Assembly (NCBI RefSeq): GCF_036231945.1
Contig: NZ_CP109599.1
Location: 2,760,501 to 2,824,500, forward strand
Reading direction: 5' to 3'
Length of the DNA: 64,000 nt
Source of the DNA: Streptomyces sp. NBC_01429
GTDB taxonomy: Bacteria; Actinomycetota; Actinomycetes; Streptomycetales; Streptomycetaceae
The notes below the pieces were generated by a model. That model ran no database searches. It was not told the DNA's origin and saw nothing but the letters and a program-made list of their open reading frames with translations. The position numbers and the translations under genes are program-made. Positions 35,382 to 44,459 of this stretch are shown here, in pieces; position 1 is the stretch's first letter; each line of letters begins with the position of its first letter.

Positions 35382-36817
35382 CGCGCCGGCTGCTGTTCAG
35401 CTATCTGACCCTGGCCACCCTCGTGCTGATCTGCCTGGAGCTGCCGCTCGGCTACGTCTACAGCCGCGCCGAACGGGACCGCGCCACCAACGCGGCCCAC
35501 CAGGAGGCCGAATCGGTGGCCGACTTCGCCGCGCTCTCCCTCGCCTACGGGCGGCCCGACGAACTCACCGCCCAGATCACGGCCTGCGCCGACCGCGTCG
35601 GCGGCGAGATCCTGGTCGTCGACGGCACCGGGAAACTCATCGTCTCCTCGCATCCGCTCAGCCCCGACGAACGGGCGGGGCTGGACCAGCGGGCGGAGAT
35701 CTCGGCCGCGCTGCTCGGCGGCGACGGATCCGACGTACGCGGCTCCGGCATCGGGGGCGTCAGCTGGCTCTCCGTCGCCGTCCCGGTCCAGCACGACGGC
35801 ACCCTCCAGGGCGCCGTGCGCCTCAGCGTCCCCACCGACGCCGTCGCGAGCGACGTCCACCGGACGTGGCTGGGGCTCGCCCTCGCCGGGCTCGGGGTGC
35901 TCGTCGCCGTCGCGACCGTGGCCTTCGCGCTGGCCCGCTGGATCGGCCACCCCATCCTCGCGCTGGAACGCGCCGCCCACACCCTGGCGGGCGGCCGGCT
36001 CACCACGCCCGCCTCCGTCACCGCGGGGCCGCCCGAAGTACGCAGCCTGGCCGCCACGTTCAACCGTACGGGCGCCCTGCTGGAGCAGCTCCTCGCCGCC
36101 CAGAGCGCGTTCGCCGGCGAGGCGTCCCACCAGCTCAAGACCCCGCTCGCGGCGCTGCGGCTACGGCTGGACAACCTGGAGATCGACGTCCCGCCCCATC
36201 TGCGCCCCCATCTGAACGCGGCGATGACCGAGACCGACCGGCTGGCCCGGATGGTCGAGGGCCTGCTCGCCCTGGCCAGGATGGAGGAGAGCGCGCTCAC
36301 CCCGGAACAGACCGGCCTGGACCGGCTCGCGGAGGAACGCGTCCTCGCCTGGCACGACCTGTACGCGCGGCACGGCGTGCGTCTCCTCCTCGTCGGCGAC
36401 CCGGTGGGCACCGCCCTCGCCGTCCCCGGCGCGGTCGAACAGATCCTGGACAACCTGCTCTCCAACTCCCTGCGGGTCTCGCCGCCGGGCAGCTGTGTGA
36501 CCGTCCTCCGGGAGACGCGCGCCGCGGTCACCGAACTGCGCGTCATCGACCAGGGCCCCGGCATGACCGCCGAGCAGCGCGGCCGCGCCTTCGACCGCTT
36601 CTGGCGCGCCCCCGACGCGCCGAAGGGCGGCACCGGCCTCGGCCTCGCCCTCGTGCAGCGGCTGACCCTGGCCAGTGGCGGCGAGGCGCTGCTGCTGCCC
36701 GCGCCGGGCGGCGGCCTCGACGCCGTCGTCCGCCTCCAGTCCGTCTCGCCGCGCCGCACCGGCGGTTTCCCCGGCCGCCAGCGCCGGCGTCCGTTCGCGA
36801 CGGCGGGTACGGGATGA
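35378..36817 (+). CDS. Sensor histidine kinase of the adjoining response regulator
   Basis: A 479-residue kinase with two membrane helices (about residues 6-28 and 163-185) bounding an outside sensor domain of about 130 residues, then a HAMP linker. The phospho-acceptor His is in SHQLKTPLAALR. ATP-binding motifs are N box DNLLSNS, G1 DQGPGM and G2 GGTGLGLAL. The ATG shares bases with the regulator stop codon, so the two are coupled. The C-terminus is basic (RRTGGFPGRQRRR). Confidence 0.94.
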   Translation: MTRRLLFSYLTLATLVLICLELPLGYVYSRAERDRATNAAHQEAESVADFAALSLAYGRPDELTAQITACADRVGGEILVVDGTGKLIVSSHPLSPDERAGLDQRAEISAALLGGDGSDVRGSGIGGVSWLSVAVPVQHDGTLQGAVRLSVPTDAVASDVHRTWLGLALAGLGVLVAVATVAFALARWIGHPILALERAAHTLAGGRLTTPASVTAGPPEVRSLAATFNRTGALLEQLLAAQSAFAGEASHQLKTPLAALRLRLDNLEIDVPPHLRPHLNAAMTETDRLARMVEGLLALARMEESALTPEQTGLDRLAEERVLAWHDLYARHGVRLLLVGDPVGTALAVPGAVEQILDNLLSNSLRVSPPGSCVTVLRETRAAVTELRVIDQGPGMTAEQRGRAFDRFWRAPDAPKGGTGLGLALVQRLTLASGGEALLLPAPGGGLDAVVRLQSVSPRRTGGFPGRQRRRPFATAGTG

Positions 36818-36865
36818 GTACACGTACTCAGGCGCCGACGGCCCCTCGGCCGGAGGATCGATGAC

Positions 36866-36994
36866 ATGTTGTGGTCCGACCCGGAAGACGAGCCCCCCAA
36901 GGACATGCGCGACGCGCAGTTCATGATGCGGCGCGTCGGCGTGCTGCTGGCCCTCGCCGTGATCCTGGCGATGATCATGCTCGGCTTCCCCTAG
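36866..36994 (+). CDS. 42-residue single-helix membrane protein
   Basis: A short gene: MLWSDPEDEPPKDMRDAQ, then FMMRR and a membrane helix VGVLLALAVILAMIMLGFP at the end. CGGAGG lies nine bases before the ATG. The polar half contains DEPPKDMRDAQ, and the basic pair before the helix sets the N-in topology. Similar small proteins are found at this position upstream of maf in other streptomycetes, as I recall. Its function is not known. It may be cotranscribed with the two-component pair. Confidence 0.7.
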   Translation: MLWSDPEDEPPKDMRDAQFMMRRVGVLLALAVILAMIMLGFP

Positions 36995-37090
36995 GGGTTC
37001 CCGCCAGGGCCCACCGCGCCGCGGCAGCCACGGGTCCCGCGGGTACGGGCGCCCGGCGCGGTCGCGGCGCCGCGACCTACGATGGCCCGC

Positions 37091-37696
37091 ATGACCGATC
37101 AGCGCCGCCGCCTCGTCCTCGCCTCCGCCTCCCCCGCCCGTCTGGGCCTGCTCGAACACGCCGGGCTCGCCCCCGAGGTGATCGTCAGCGGGGTCGACGA
37201 GGACGCGCTGAGCGCCGCCACCCCCTCCGCACTCGCCCTCGTGCTCGCCGAGGCCAAGGCCGCCGCCGTGGCCGCGCGCCCCGAGACCGCGGGCGCCCTC
37301 GTCATCGGCTGCGACTCCGTGCTCGAACTCGACGGCGAGGCGCTCGGCAAGCCCGCCGACGCCGAGGAGGCCACCGCCCGCTGGAAGTCGATGCGCGGGC
37401 GTACGGGCGTCCTGCGCACCGGCCACTGCGTGATCGACACCACCACCGGCCGCGGCGCGGGCGAGACCGCCTCGACCACCGTCCACTTCGGCGAGCCGAC
37501 GGACGCCGAGATCGCCGCGTACGTCGCCTCCGGCGAACCGCTCAACGTCGCGGGCGCCTTCACCCTGGACGGCCGCTCGGCGCCCTTCGTGGACTCCATC
37601 GAGGGCGACCACGGCAACGTCATCGGCCTGTCGCTGCCGCTGCTGCGCAGGCTCCTCGGGGAGCACGGCGTCGCCATCACCGACCTGTGGGTCTGA
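37091..37696 (+). CDS. maf: Maf-family nucleotide pyrophosphatase
   Basis: A house-cleaning nucleoside triphosphate pyrophosphatase. Motifs: [12 protein letters not shown] at the N-terminus (substrate loop, SxSPxR), then [16 protein letters not shown] and [16 protein letters not shown]. At 201 residues it has normal length. ATG 37091 is preceded at seven bases by TACGAT, indicating a leaderless start; an ATG three codons upstream falls inside that promoter element and is less likely. Confidence 0.93.
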   Translation: MTDQRRRLVLASASPARLGLLEHAGLAPEVIVSGVDEDALSAATPSALALVLAEAKAAAVAARPETAGALVIGCDSVLELDGEALGKPADAEEATARWKSMRGRTGVLRTGHCVIDTTTGRGAGETASTTVHFGEPTDAEIAAYVASGEPLNVAGAFTLDGRSAPFVDSIEGDHGNVIGLSLPLLRRLLGEHGVAITDLWV

Positions 37697-37724
37697 ACCC
37701 CCCTCACCGCGTGGCGGCTTGGGC

Positions 37725-38153
37725 TCAGGCCGGCGCGGCGGGCCGCCGGCCGGGCTCGCTCCCGTACCCGAGCAGTATCAGCACCAGCAGCCCCGCCACG
37801 ACCATCATGAACGCGAAGGCGTCCCACCCCACCAGCCCCACCGCCAGCGCGGCCAGCACGCCGTGGGCGACCGCGCAGGTGATGAGCAGGATCCGGCCGA
37901 AGAGGCCCGGGGCCCGGTCCCTCAGCGCCGTACGCACCAGAAGCCCGGCGCACAGGGCGAGGTAGAGACCGAGGACGCCGCCCGTCACCCACGTACCGAC
38001 GACCATGGCGTCGGGGTCGAGACCCGCCAGCGACATGCGCTGATTACCGGCGACGGTGGCCAGCACCCCGTTGACGAAGACCGCGCCAACCCCCTCCAGC
38101 AGCAGCACGATCGCGGCCACCCATGCCAGCGGTCTGCGCCCCACGGCGCCCAC
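37725..38153 (-). CDS. Four-helix integral membrane protein
   Basis: A 142-residue protein with four membrane helices at about residues 9-30, 58-76, 86-107 and 112-130. The short cytosolic loop RTALRDRAPGLFGR and a basic C-terminal tail mark the inside. The first outer loop contains NQRMSLAGLDPDAMV. No enzymatic motif. It is probably a conserved actinobacterial membrane protein of unknown function, divergent from the carboxylase alpha gene. Confidence 0.78.
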   Translation of the reverse strand: MGAVGRRPLAWVAAIVLLLEGVGAVFVNGVLATVAGNQRMSLAGLDPDAMVVGTWVTGGVLGLYLALCAGLLVRTALRDRAPGLFGRILLITCAVAHGVLAALAVGLVGWDAFAFMMVVAGLLVLILLGYGSEPGRRPAAPA

Positions 38154-38492
38154 CCACTTCCCCTGTTACTCCCAGTACGAACGACATCGGGCACGCTACT
38201 CATCGGTAAACGGCGCGACAAGGGCCGGGGGCGGGGCAAAGAATCATTCCGCCATTCGTAGGGACTCCACAAAGATTCGTGATCGGGCGAGGGGCACTCG
38301 GACAGAGAGCTGGAGCACATTCGAGCGCTACTGTGCGACGGAGGATCCCGGCGTACCGTGGTGTCACAAGGGATTTCACGATGCGAGCGCGGCTCTCATC
38401 GCGCTCCATGCGGTCGAAGTCACCATGAGGGACGAGCCCAAAGGGCGTGTCGGCAGTCCCTAAACTCAGCTTGTTTCAAGGAGGGAGCCATC
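38154..38492. other. Intergenic region upstream of the carboxylase alpha subunit gene
   Basis: 339 bp without a gene I can support. It is less GC-rich than the surroundings in places (GGCAAAGAATCATTCCGCC and TAAACTCAGCTTGTTTC). TAAACT at 38461-38466 could be a -10 element for the downstream gene, leaving a leader of about 25 bases with AAGGAGG. I found no riboswitch or hairpin that stands out. Confidence 0.4.
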
Positions 38493-40244
38493 GTGCGCAA
38501 GGTGCTCATCGCCAACCGTGGCGAAATCGCTGTCCGCGTTGCCCGTGCCTGCCGGGACGCCGGGATCATGAGCGTAGCCGTCTACGCCGAACCCGACCGG
38601 GATGCCCTGCATGTCCGCGCGGCGGACGAGGCGTTCGCCCTGGGCGGTGACACCCCGGCAGCCAGCTATCTGGACATGGCCAAGGTGCTCCAGGCGGCCA
38701 AGGACTCGGGGGCGGACGCGATCCACCCCGGCTACGGCTTCCTGTCCGAGAACGCCGAATTCGCCCAGGCCGTTCTGGACGCGGACCTGACCTGGATCGG
38801 CCCGCCGCCGCAGGCCATCCGCGACCTGGGCGACAAGGTCGCCGCCCGGCACATCGCCCAGCGCGCCGGGGCCCCGCTGGTGGCCGGCACGCCCGACCCG
38901 GTCTCGGGCGCCGACGAGGTCGTCGCCTTCGCCCGGGAGCACGGCCTGCCGATCGCCATCAAGGCCGCCTTCGGCGGCGGCGGACGCGGCCTGAAGGTCG
39001 CCCGTACCCTCGAAGAGGTCCCGGAGCTGTACGACTCGGCCGTCCGCGAGGCCGTCGCCGCGTTCGGGCGCGGCGAGTGCTTCGTGGAGCGCTACCTCGA
39101 CAAGCCCCGGCACGTCGAGACGCAGTGCCTGGCCGACTCCCACGGCAATGTCGTGGTCGTCTCCACCCGCGACTGCTCCCTCCAGCGCCGCCACCAGAAG
39201 CTGGTCGAGGAGGCCCCAGCGCCGTTCCTCTCCGCGGAGCAGAACGCCGAGCTGTACGCCGCCTCGAAGGCGATCCTGCGCGAGGCGGGCTACGTCGGCG
39301 CCGGCACCGTCGAGTTCCTCGTCGGCACCGACGGCACCATCTCCTTCCTGGAGGTCAACACCCGTCTCCAGGTGGAACACCCGGTCACCGAAGAGGTCAC
39401 CGGCCTCGACCTGGTGCGCGAGATGTTCCGGATCGCCGACGGCGAGGAGCTGGGATACGGCGACCCCGTCGTGCGCGGCCACTCCTTCGAGTTCCGCATC
39501 AACGGCGAGGACCCGGGCCGCGGCTTCCTGCCCGCCCCCGGTACGGTCACCACCTTCGCCCCGCCGTCCGGCCCCGGCGTCCGCCTCGACGCGGGCGTCG
39601 AGTCCGGCTCCGTGATCGGCCCGGCCTGGGACTCCCTGCTGGCCAAGCTGATCGTCACCGGCGCCACCCGCGAACAGGCCCTCCAGCGGGCGTCCCGCGC
39701 CCTGGACGAGTTCACGGTCGAGGGCATGGCCACGGCCATCCCCTTCCACCGCAAGGTCGTCGTCGACCCCGCCTTCACCTCCGACCCGTTCACGATCCAC
39801 ACCCGCTGGATCGAGACCGAGTTCGTCAACGACGTCCCGCCCTTCACCGTCCCCGGCGACGCGGACGAGGACGAGTCCGGCCGCGAGACCATCGTGGTCG
39901 AGGTCGGCGGCAAGCGCCTCGAAGTCTCCCTCCCGGTCAGCCTCGGCATGTCCCTGGCCCGCACCGGCCTCGCCGCCGGCGCCAAGCCCAAGCGCCGCGC
40001 CGCGAAGAAGTCCTCCTCGGCGGCCTCCGGCGACACCCTGGCCTCGCCCATGCAGGGCACGATCGTGAAGGTCGCGGTCGAGGAGGGCCAGGAGGTCAAG
40101 GAGGGCGACCTCATCGTCGTCCTCGAAGCCATGAAGATGGAGCAGCCCCTCAACGCCCACCGCTCCGGCACGGTCAAGGCCCTCGCCGCCGAGGTGGGTG
40201 CCTCGCTCACGTCGGGCGCCACCATCTGCGAGATCAAGGACTGA
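38493..40244 (+). CDS. accA2: Acyl-CoA carboxylase alpha subunit (biotin carboxylase plus BCCP)
   Basis: The shared biotinylated alpha chain of streptomycete acetyl- and propionyl-CoA carboxylases, partner of PccB and the epsilon subunit in this window. The N-terminus [19 protein letters not shown] and [14 protein letters not shown] belong to the biotin carboxylase domain. The ATP-grasp loop is [11 protein letters not shown]. The BCCP domain at the C-terminus carries the biotinyl lysine in EAMKMEQ. At 583 residues, with a Lys/Ala-rich hinge before BCCP, it matches AccA1/AccA2 of S. coelicolor; the symbol rests on gene order. GTG 38493 follows AAGGAGG. Confidence 0.94.
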   Translation: MRKVLIANRGEIAVRVARACRDAGIMSVAVYAEPDRDALHVRAADEAFALGGDTPAASYLDMAKVLQAAKDSGADAIHPGYGFLSENAEFAQAVLDADLTWIGPPPQAIRDLGDKVAARHIAQRAGAPLVAGTPDPVSGADEVVAFAREHGLPIAIKAAFGGGGRGLKVARTLEEVPELYDSAVREAVAAFGRGECFVERYLDKPRHVETQCLADSHGNVVVVSTRDCSLQRRHQKLVEEAPAPFLSAEQNAELYAASKAILREAGYVGAGTVEFLVGTDGTISFLEVNTRLQVEHPVTEEVTGLDLVREMFRIADGEELGYGDPVVRGHSFEFRINGEDPGRGFLPAPGTVTTFAPPSGPGVRLDAGVESGSVIGPAWDSLLAKLIVTGATREQALQRASRALDEFTVEGMATAIPFHRKVVVDPAFTSDPFTIHTRWIETEFVNDVPPFTVPGDADEDESGRETIVVEVGGKRLEVSLPVSLGMSLARTGLAAGAKPKRRAAKKSSSAASGDTLASPMQGTIVKVAVEEGQEVKEGDLIVVLEAMKMEQPLNAHRSGTVKALAAEVGASLTSGATICEIKD

Positions 40245-40280
40245 CGTCCCGGCGGCGTCCGGCACGTACGCGCCACTTCG

Positions 40281-40312
40281 AAGGCCCCGCCCGGTCCGCC
40301 GGACGGGGCCTT
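40281..40312 (+). terminator. Terminator hairpin of the carboxylase alpha gene
   Basis: AAGGCCCCG plus CCGG on the left pairs with CCGG plus CGGGGCCTT on the right, with one mismatch and a TCCG loop. It is 37 bases after the stop and is followed by TTCGCG. Confidence 0.75.
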
Positions 40313-40321
40313 CGCGCGGCC

Positions 40322-40350
40322 GGTGGGTGGCATCCTTGACGCCACCCACC
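40322..40350. promoter_or_regulatory. Perfect inverted repeat (10-9-10) before the TetR gene
   Basis: GGTGGGTGGC (40322-40331) and GCCACCCACC (40341-40350) are exact inverted copies around a nine-base spacer. The element lies 24 bp before the tetR-type start. It could be its autoregulatory operator or a second terminator of the carboxylase gene. Confidence 0.5.
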
Positions 40351-40374
40351 ACGCGGAGCAGAGAGGACCGAGCC

Positions 40375-40956
40375 ATGGCGAGCAGTACCGCACCGGCCAC
40401 CCCCCGGCCCAAGCGCGCCGACGCCCGCCGCAACTACGACCGGCTGCTCTCCCAGGCCCGTCGGAGCTTCGCCGAACACGGCACGGACGCGTCCCTCGAA
40501 GACATCGCCCGCCGGGCCGGCGTCGGCATCGGCACGCTGTACCGCCACTTCCCCAACCGGCTCGCCCTCATGAACGCCGTCTTCCAGGAAGCGCTTGCTT
40601 CGCTGCTGGAACGTTCCCGGGAACTGGCCGAGGCGGCCGAACCGTGCGGTGCGCTGGTCGAATGGCTGGGCGCCATCATCACCCATGCGGGTGAGTACCG
40701 GGGCGTATCGGGCGCGCTCATGTCCGCCTCCCACGACACCAGTTCGGCGCTCACCCAGTGCAGCGTCCCGCTCCGCGAGGCGGGCGCGCGGCTGCTCGCC
40801 CGCGCGCAGGAGTCCGGCCACGTACGCGCGGGCGTCTCCATCGACGACCTGATGCAGCTCACCAACGCGATCGCCCTGGCGGCGGAACAGTCCCCGACGG
40901 ACCCGGACTTGGCGCCCCGCCTCCTGAAACTGACGCTGACGGGCCTGAAGGCCTGA
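40375..40956 (+). CDS. TetR-family transcriptional regulator
   Basis: A 193-residue protein. The N-terminal HTH at about residues 18-62 shows SFAEHGTDASLEDIARRAGV followed by GIGTLYRHFPNRLALMNAVF, the classical TetR recognition helix. The C-terminal ligand domain is helical, and the region GVSGALMSASHDTSSALTQC resembles the SCO1712/TetR_C_33 type often found in streptomycetes. The ligand is unknown. GAGAGGA lies before the ATG. Position downstream of the carboxylase alpha gene suggests, but does not show, control of acyl-CoA metabolism. Confidence 0.92.
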   Translation: MASSTAPATPRPKRADARRNYDRLLSQARRSFAEHGTDASLEDIARRAGVGIGTLYRHFPNRLALMNAVFQEALASLLERSRELAEAAEPCGALVEWLGAIITHAGEYRGVSGALMSASHDTSSALTQCSVPLREAGARLLARAQESGHVRAGVSIDDLMQLTNAIALAAEQSPTDPDLAPRLLKLTLTGLKA

Positions 40957-41032
40957 GGGTGACGGCGGGGTCCGTTTTGGCGGGCGCCGGTGGTCGTGTG
41001 CGGGTGGTCGCCGGGTGTCCCTCCGGGGGCAC

Positions 41033-41355
41033 ATCCGGGACGGCATGATTTACGGCGCGTGCGGGCCGGTGGTTTCGTTACGGGCCACGTGCGCCACAAA
41101 TCACGCTTTATTGTCCCGGACGCACCCCCTGCGGGCCCCCCTTCCCCGCCCGCACAGACCCGCCGGGCCCGGCCCGGGGTGTCGGTACGTCGGGCCCCAC
41201 CGGCGGGAGGGGGCCGGGGTCGCAGGAGGTGCGCGTTCGGACAATAAAGCGTGATGTGTGCCGCTCGACAGCCCGCACCCGAAGAACAGACCCGCACGCG
41301 GCGTACGGAGGGCCGGGGGTGTCCCCCGGAAAAGCACAGCATGCCGTCCGGACAT
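41033..41355. repeat. Long imperfect inverted duplication between tetR and deoR genes
   Basis: The 432-bp gap holds two arms facing each other around about 41177. The core arms TCACGCTTTATTGTCC (41101-41116) and its exact complement (41239-41254) are perfect and AT-rich in a GC-rich context. Over 26 bp (41091-41116 against 41239-41264) 24 positions match. Farther out, GCGTGCGGG (41057-41065) and CCCGCACGC (41291-41299) are symmetric, then ACGGCATG (41040-41047) and CATGCCGT (41340-41347), the right arm carrying about 32 extra bases that include the hairpin CCGGGGGTGTCCCCCGG (41313-41329). No gene is supported here. Confidence 0.75.
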
Positions 41356-41388
41356 GCGCCTCCGGAGTGCCCCGGCCCCCGCACCGCC

Positions 41389-42429
41389 TCAGCGGCGCCG
41401 TAAGTCCGCCACCCGCGCCCGCTCCCCCGGCTCCTGCTGCGTCAGCGGCGGCGCGCTGCGCAAGCCGGGGCCTGCGCCGGGGCCGCCCCCGGGCGCGCCG
41501 CCCGGCCCGGATCCCGGTCCCGGCGCGTGCGTACGGCGCTGCCCCGGCAGCGGCACATCGCGGCGGGCCCGGGATCCCGGCGGCACCGCGTCCGTGCCGA
41601 GGGAGCCCGCGCCCCCCACACCGCCGGCTCCGCCGGCCACGCCGGCCACCGCGCCCGCCACCGATACCCGCACGCCCTGGTCGGCCAGCGCCTGAAGCTC
41701 CGTCGCGGCGCGTTCGTCGTGCGCCGGCGGCTCGTCGGTCACGAGACGGCTGATCAGATCCGTCGGCACGGTCTGGAACATCGTGTCGGTGCCGAGCTTC
41801 GTGTGGTCGGCGAGCACGACGACCTCCGCCGCCGCCTGCACCAGCGCCCGGTCGACGCTCGCCGAGAGCATGTTGGAGGTGGACAGGCCCCGTTCGGCCG
41901 TCAGCCCGCTCCCCGAGAGGAACGCGCGGGTGACCCGCAGGCCCTGGAGGGACTGCTCCGCCCCGCTGCCGACCAGCGCGTAGTTGGAGCCGCGCAGCGT
42001 CCCGCCGGTCATGACGACCTCGACGCGGTTGGCGTGCGCCAGCGCCTGGGCGACCAGCAGGGAGTTGGTGACGACGGTCAGCCCCGGGATCCGCGCGAGC
42101 CGGCGGGCCAGCTCCTGCGTGGTCGTACCGGCGCCGACGACCACGGCCTCGCCCTCTTCGACGAAGCTCGCGGCGAGGTCGGCGATGGCGGTCTTCTCCG
42201 CCGTTGCGAGATGGGACTTTTGCGGGAAGCCGGACTCTCGCGTGAATCCACCCGGCAGTACCGCACCGCCGTGCCGGCGGTCGAGGAGTCCTTCTGCCTC
42301 CAGCGCCCGCACGTCCCGCCGTACGGTCACTTCGGAGGTCTGGACGACACGGGCAAGCTCACGGAGCGATACGGCCCCGTTGGCTCGCACCATTTCGAGG
42401 ATCAATTGGCGACGTTCTGCAGCGAACAC
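41389..42429 (-). CDS. DeoR-family transcriptional regulator with long C-terminal extension
   Basis: Residues 1-57 are the DeoR winged helix (QLILEMVRANGAVSLRELAR, then TSEVTVRRDVRALEAEGLLD). Residues about 75-235 are the sugar-phosphate-sensing domain with GAGTTTQELAR, GGTLRGSNYALVG and LADHTKLG. The family usually ends near residue 250-260. Here about 90 further residues of Gly/Ala/Pro/Arg-rich sequence follow, ending VADLRRR. TACTGT is seven bases before the GTG start. It lies next to the nucleoside genes, so deoxyribose- or ribose-phosphate is a reasonable ligand guess. Confidence 0.92.
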   Translation of the reverse strand: MFAAERRQLILEMVRANGAVSLRELARVVQTSEVTVRRDVRALEAEGLLDRRHGGAVLPGGFTRESGFPQKSHLATAEKTAIADLAASFVEEGEAVVVGAGTTTQELARRLARIPGLTVVTNSLLVAQALAHANRVEVVMTGGTLRGSNYALVGSGAEQSLQGLRVTRAFLSGSGLTAERGLSTSNMLSASVDRALVQAAAEVVVLADHTKLGTDTMFQTVPTDLISRLVTDEPPAHDERAATELQALADQGVRVSVAGAVAGVAGGAGGVGGAGSLGTDAVPPGSRARRDVPLPGQRRTHAPGPGSGPGGAPGGGPGAGPGLRSAPPLTQQEPGERARVADLRRR

Positions 42430-42671
42430 GAAACTGACAGTAACCCCAATGACCGTCTGCTTTCAGCAGTTTGCGGCGAATAACAGAAGTTGTACGCGGA
42501 CGAGCGCCCAGGATGGTATGAAGCGATCCGATCCGCTCGAACGCGCCCGGAAAGAAAGGGCTTTCACCCCGGGAACGGGCAGGGGACGGGCCCGAAACGG
42601 GCGCGAGCCGACGGAACACGCGGCCGCCGGTCGCGACAGCGACCACGACCACGACCGCGATCACCGCACTG

Positions 42672-44108
42672 TCAGATCTCGTCCGTCGACTTCCGGGTGT
42701 GCAGCTGCCGCGCCACCTCGGCGATCGAACCCGACAGCGACGGGTACACCGTGAACGCCTTGGCGATCTGCTCGACCGTCAGGTTGTTGTCGACGGCGAG
42801 CGAGATGGGGTGGATCAGCTCGCTCGCACGCGGTGCGACGACCACGCCGCCGACCACGATTCCCGTACCGGGACGGGCGAAGATCTTGACGAAGCCGTCC
42901 CGGATGCCCTGCATCTTGGCGCGCGGGTTGCGCAGCAGCGGGAGCTTGACGACCCGGGCGTCGATCCTGCCGCTGTCGACGTCCGCCTGGCTGTAACCGA
43001 CGGTGGCGATCTCCGGGTCGGTGAAGACGTTCGCCGAGACGGTCTTGAGGTTGAGCGGAGCCACCGCGTCGCCCAGGAAGTGGTACATCGCGATCCGGCC
43101 CTGCATCGCGGCGACCGAGGCGAGCGCGAAGACGCCCGTGACGTCGCCCGCCGCGTAGACGCCGGGGGCGGAGGTACGGGAGACCCGGTCGGTCTTGATG
43201 TGGCCCGAGTCCTTGACGAGGACTCCGGCCTCCTCCAGGCCCATGCCGGCCGTGTTGGGGATCGCGCCGACCGCCATCAGGCAGTGCGTGCCCGAGATGG
43301 TCCGGCCGTCGGAGAGGGTGACCTCGACGCGGTCGCCCACCCGCTTGGCCGCCTCGGCCCGGGAGCGGGACATCACGTTCATGCCCCGGCGCCGGAAGAC
43401 GTCCTCCAGGACGGCGGCGGCGTCCGGGTCCTCACCGGGCAGCACCCGGTCGCGGGAGGAGACGAGCGTGACCCGGGAGCCCAGCGCCTGGTACGCGCCG
43501 GCGAACTCGGCGCCGGTGACCCCGGAGCCGACCACGATCAGCTCTTCCGGCAGCTCGTCCAGGTCGTACACCTGCGTCCAGTTCAGGATGCGCTCGCCGT
43601 CCGGCTGCGCGTCCGGGATCTCGCGCGGGTGGCCGCCGGTGGCGATCAGCACGGCGTCGGCGGTGAGCGCCTCCTCGCTGCCGTCGGCGGCGGTCACGAT
43701 CACCTGGCGCGAGCCGTCCATGGCCTGCCGCCCGTCGAGGCGGCCACGGCCGCGCAGCACCCGGGCGCCGGCCCGGGTGACGGACGCGGTGATGTCGTGG
43801 GACTGGGCGAGCGCGAGGCGCTTGACCCGTCGGTTGACCTTGCCGAGGTCGACGCCGACGACGCGGGCGGCCTTCTCCGAAGGCGTGTCGTCCGCGACGA
43901 TGATGCCCAGTTCCTCGTACGAGGAGTCGAAGGTGGTCATCACCTCGGCCGTCGCGATGAGGGTCTTCGACGGTACGCAGTCGGTGAGCACCGAGGCGCC
44001 GCCGAGCCCGTCGCAGTCGACGACGGTCACCTCCGCGCCGAGCTGGGCGCCCACCAGGGCCGCCTCGTAGCCGCCGGGTCCGCCGCCGATGATCACGATC
44101 CGGGTCAC
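42672..44108 (-). CDS. lpdA: NAD(P)H-quinone dehydrogenase of the flavoprotein disulfide reductase family (LpdA-like)
   Basis: A 478-residue FAD enzyme: FAD motif [18 protein letters not shown] motif [15 protein letters not shown], second FAD motif [10 protein letters not shown] and the C-terminal dimerisation domain. The redox-active CxxxxC of lipoamide dehydrogenases is altered to [13 protein letters not shown]: the first Cys is Val. The catalytic His-Glu near the C-terminus is also absent (HPISLAV remains). This is the pattern of M. tuberculosis LpdA (Rv3303c), a quinone reductase. It is probably not a lipoamide dehydrogenase. The start is GTG 44108. Confidence 0.88.
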   Translation of the reverse strand: MTRIVIIGGGPGGYEAALVGAQLGAEVTVVDCDGLGGASVLTDCVPSKTLIATAEVMTTFDSSYEELGIIVADDTPSEKAARVVGVDLGKVNRRVKRLALAQSHDITASVTRAGARVLRGRGRLDGRQAMDGSRQVIVTAADGSEEALTADAVLIATGGHPREIPDAQPDGERILNWTQVYDLDELPEELIVVGSGVTGAEFAGAYQALGSRVTLVSSRDRVLPGEDPDAAAVLEDVFRRRGMNVMSRSRAEAAKRVGDRVEVTLSDGRTISGTHCLMAVGAIPNTAGMGLEEAGVLVKDSGHIKTDRVSRTSAPGVYAAGDVTGVFALASVAAMQGRIAMYHFLGDAVAPLNLKTVSANVFTDPEIATVGYSQADVDSGRIDARVVKLPLLRNPRAKMQGIRDGFVKIFARPGTGIVVGGVVVAPRASELIHPISLAVDNNLTVEQIAKAFTVYPSLSGSIAEVARQLHTRKSTDEI

Positions 44109-44459
44109 GAAAAAGTCCGCCTCGCGTTGTCAACCCGGCCCGTCTGCCACCCCGGCCGGGGTTCCGGGGAAGTCCCCCGGGGGATGCAGTACGTACTCCA
44201 TTGTCCCGCACGCGCCAAGTAGCTTCTCCCCGGGGCCCTCCATCCGGGCACCGGCCGCCTGACCTGCCCGCCCCCGGTCGCGCCGCCCGCCGGGGCCGCT
44301 CCCCGCCCGGTTCGGCGCCCGGTTCGCCGCCCGCCCGCCCGCCCGCTTCCGCCCCCGGTCCGCCACCCCGACCGCACGGACGTCCGGGCCGACCTCCGTT
44401 GCGGTCGGCCCGGCGGGCGCATCGGCGGTCACGCCCGTACCTCCCGTACCCTCGATCCC
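44109..44459. other. Intergenic region between divergent lpdA and the cyclotransferase gene
   Basis: 351 bp without a supported gene. The middle is a GC-rich low-complexity run with CGCCCGGTTCG repeated twice and then CCCGCCCGCCCGCCCGC. Close to the right gene TACCCT lies seven bases before its ATG, a leaderless -10. ATTGTCCCG near 44200 is the same string as in the inverted duplication at 41.1 kb, perhaps by chance. Confidence 0.5.

Noticed and set aside
41015..41355. Two facing small frames ending in DNKA on opposite strands
   Set aside because: Their similarity is a by-product of the inverted duplication. Composition is low-complexity, with no ribosome site or known motif.
44200..44215. 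ATTGTCCCG near lpdA as a second copy of the 41.1-kb inverted element
   Set aside because: Only about nine bases match and the flanks differ. Too short to claim.
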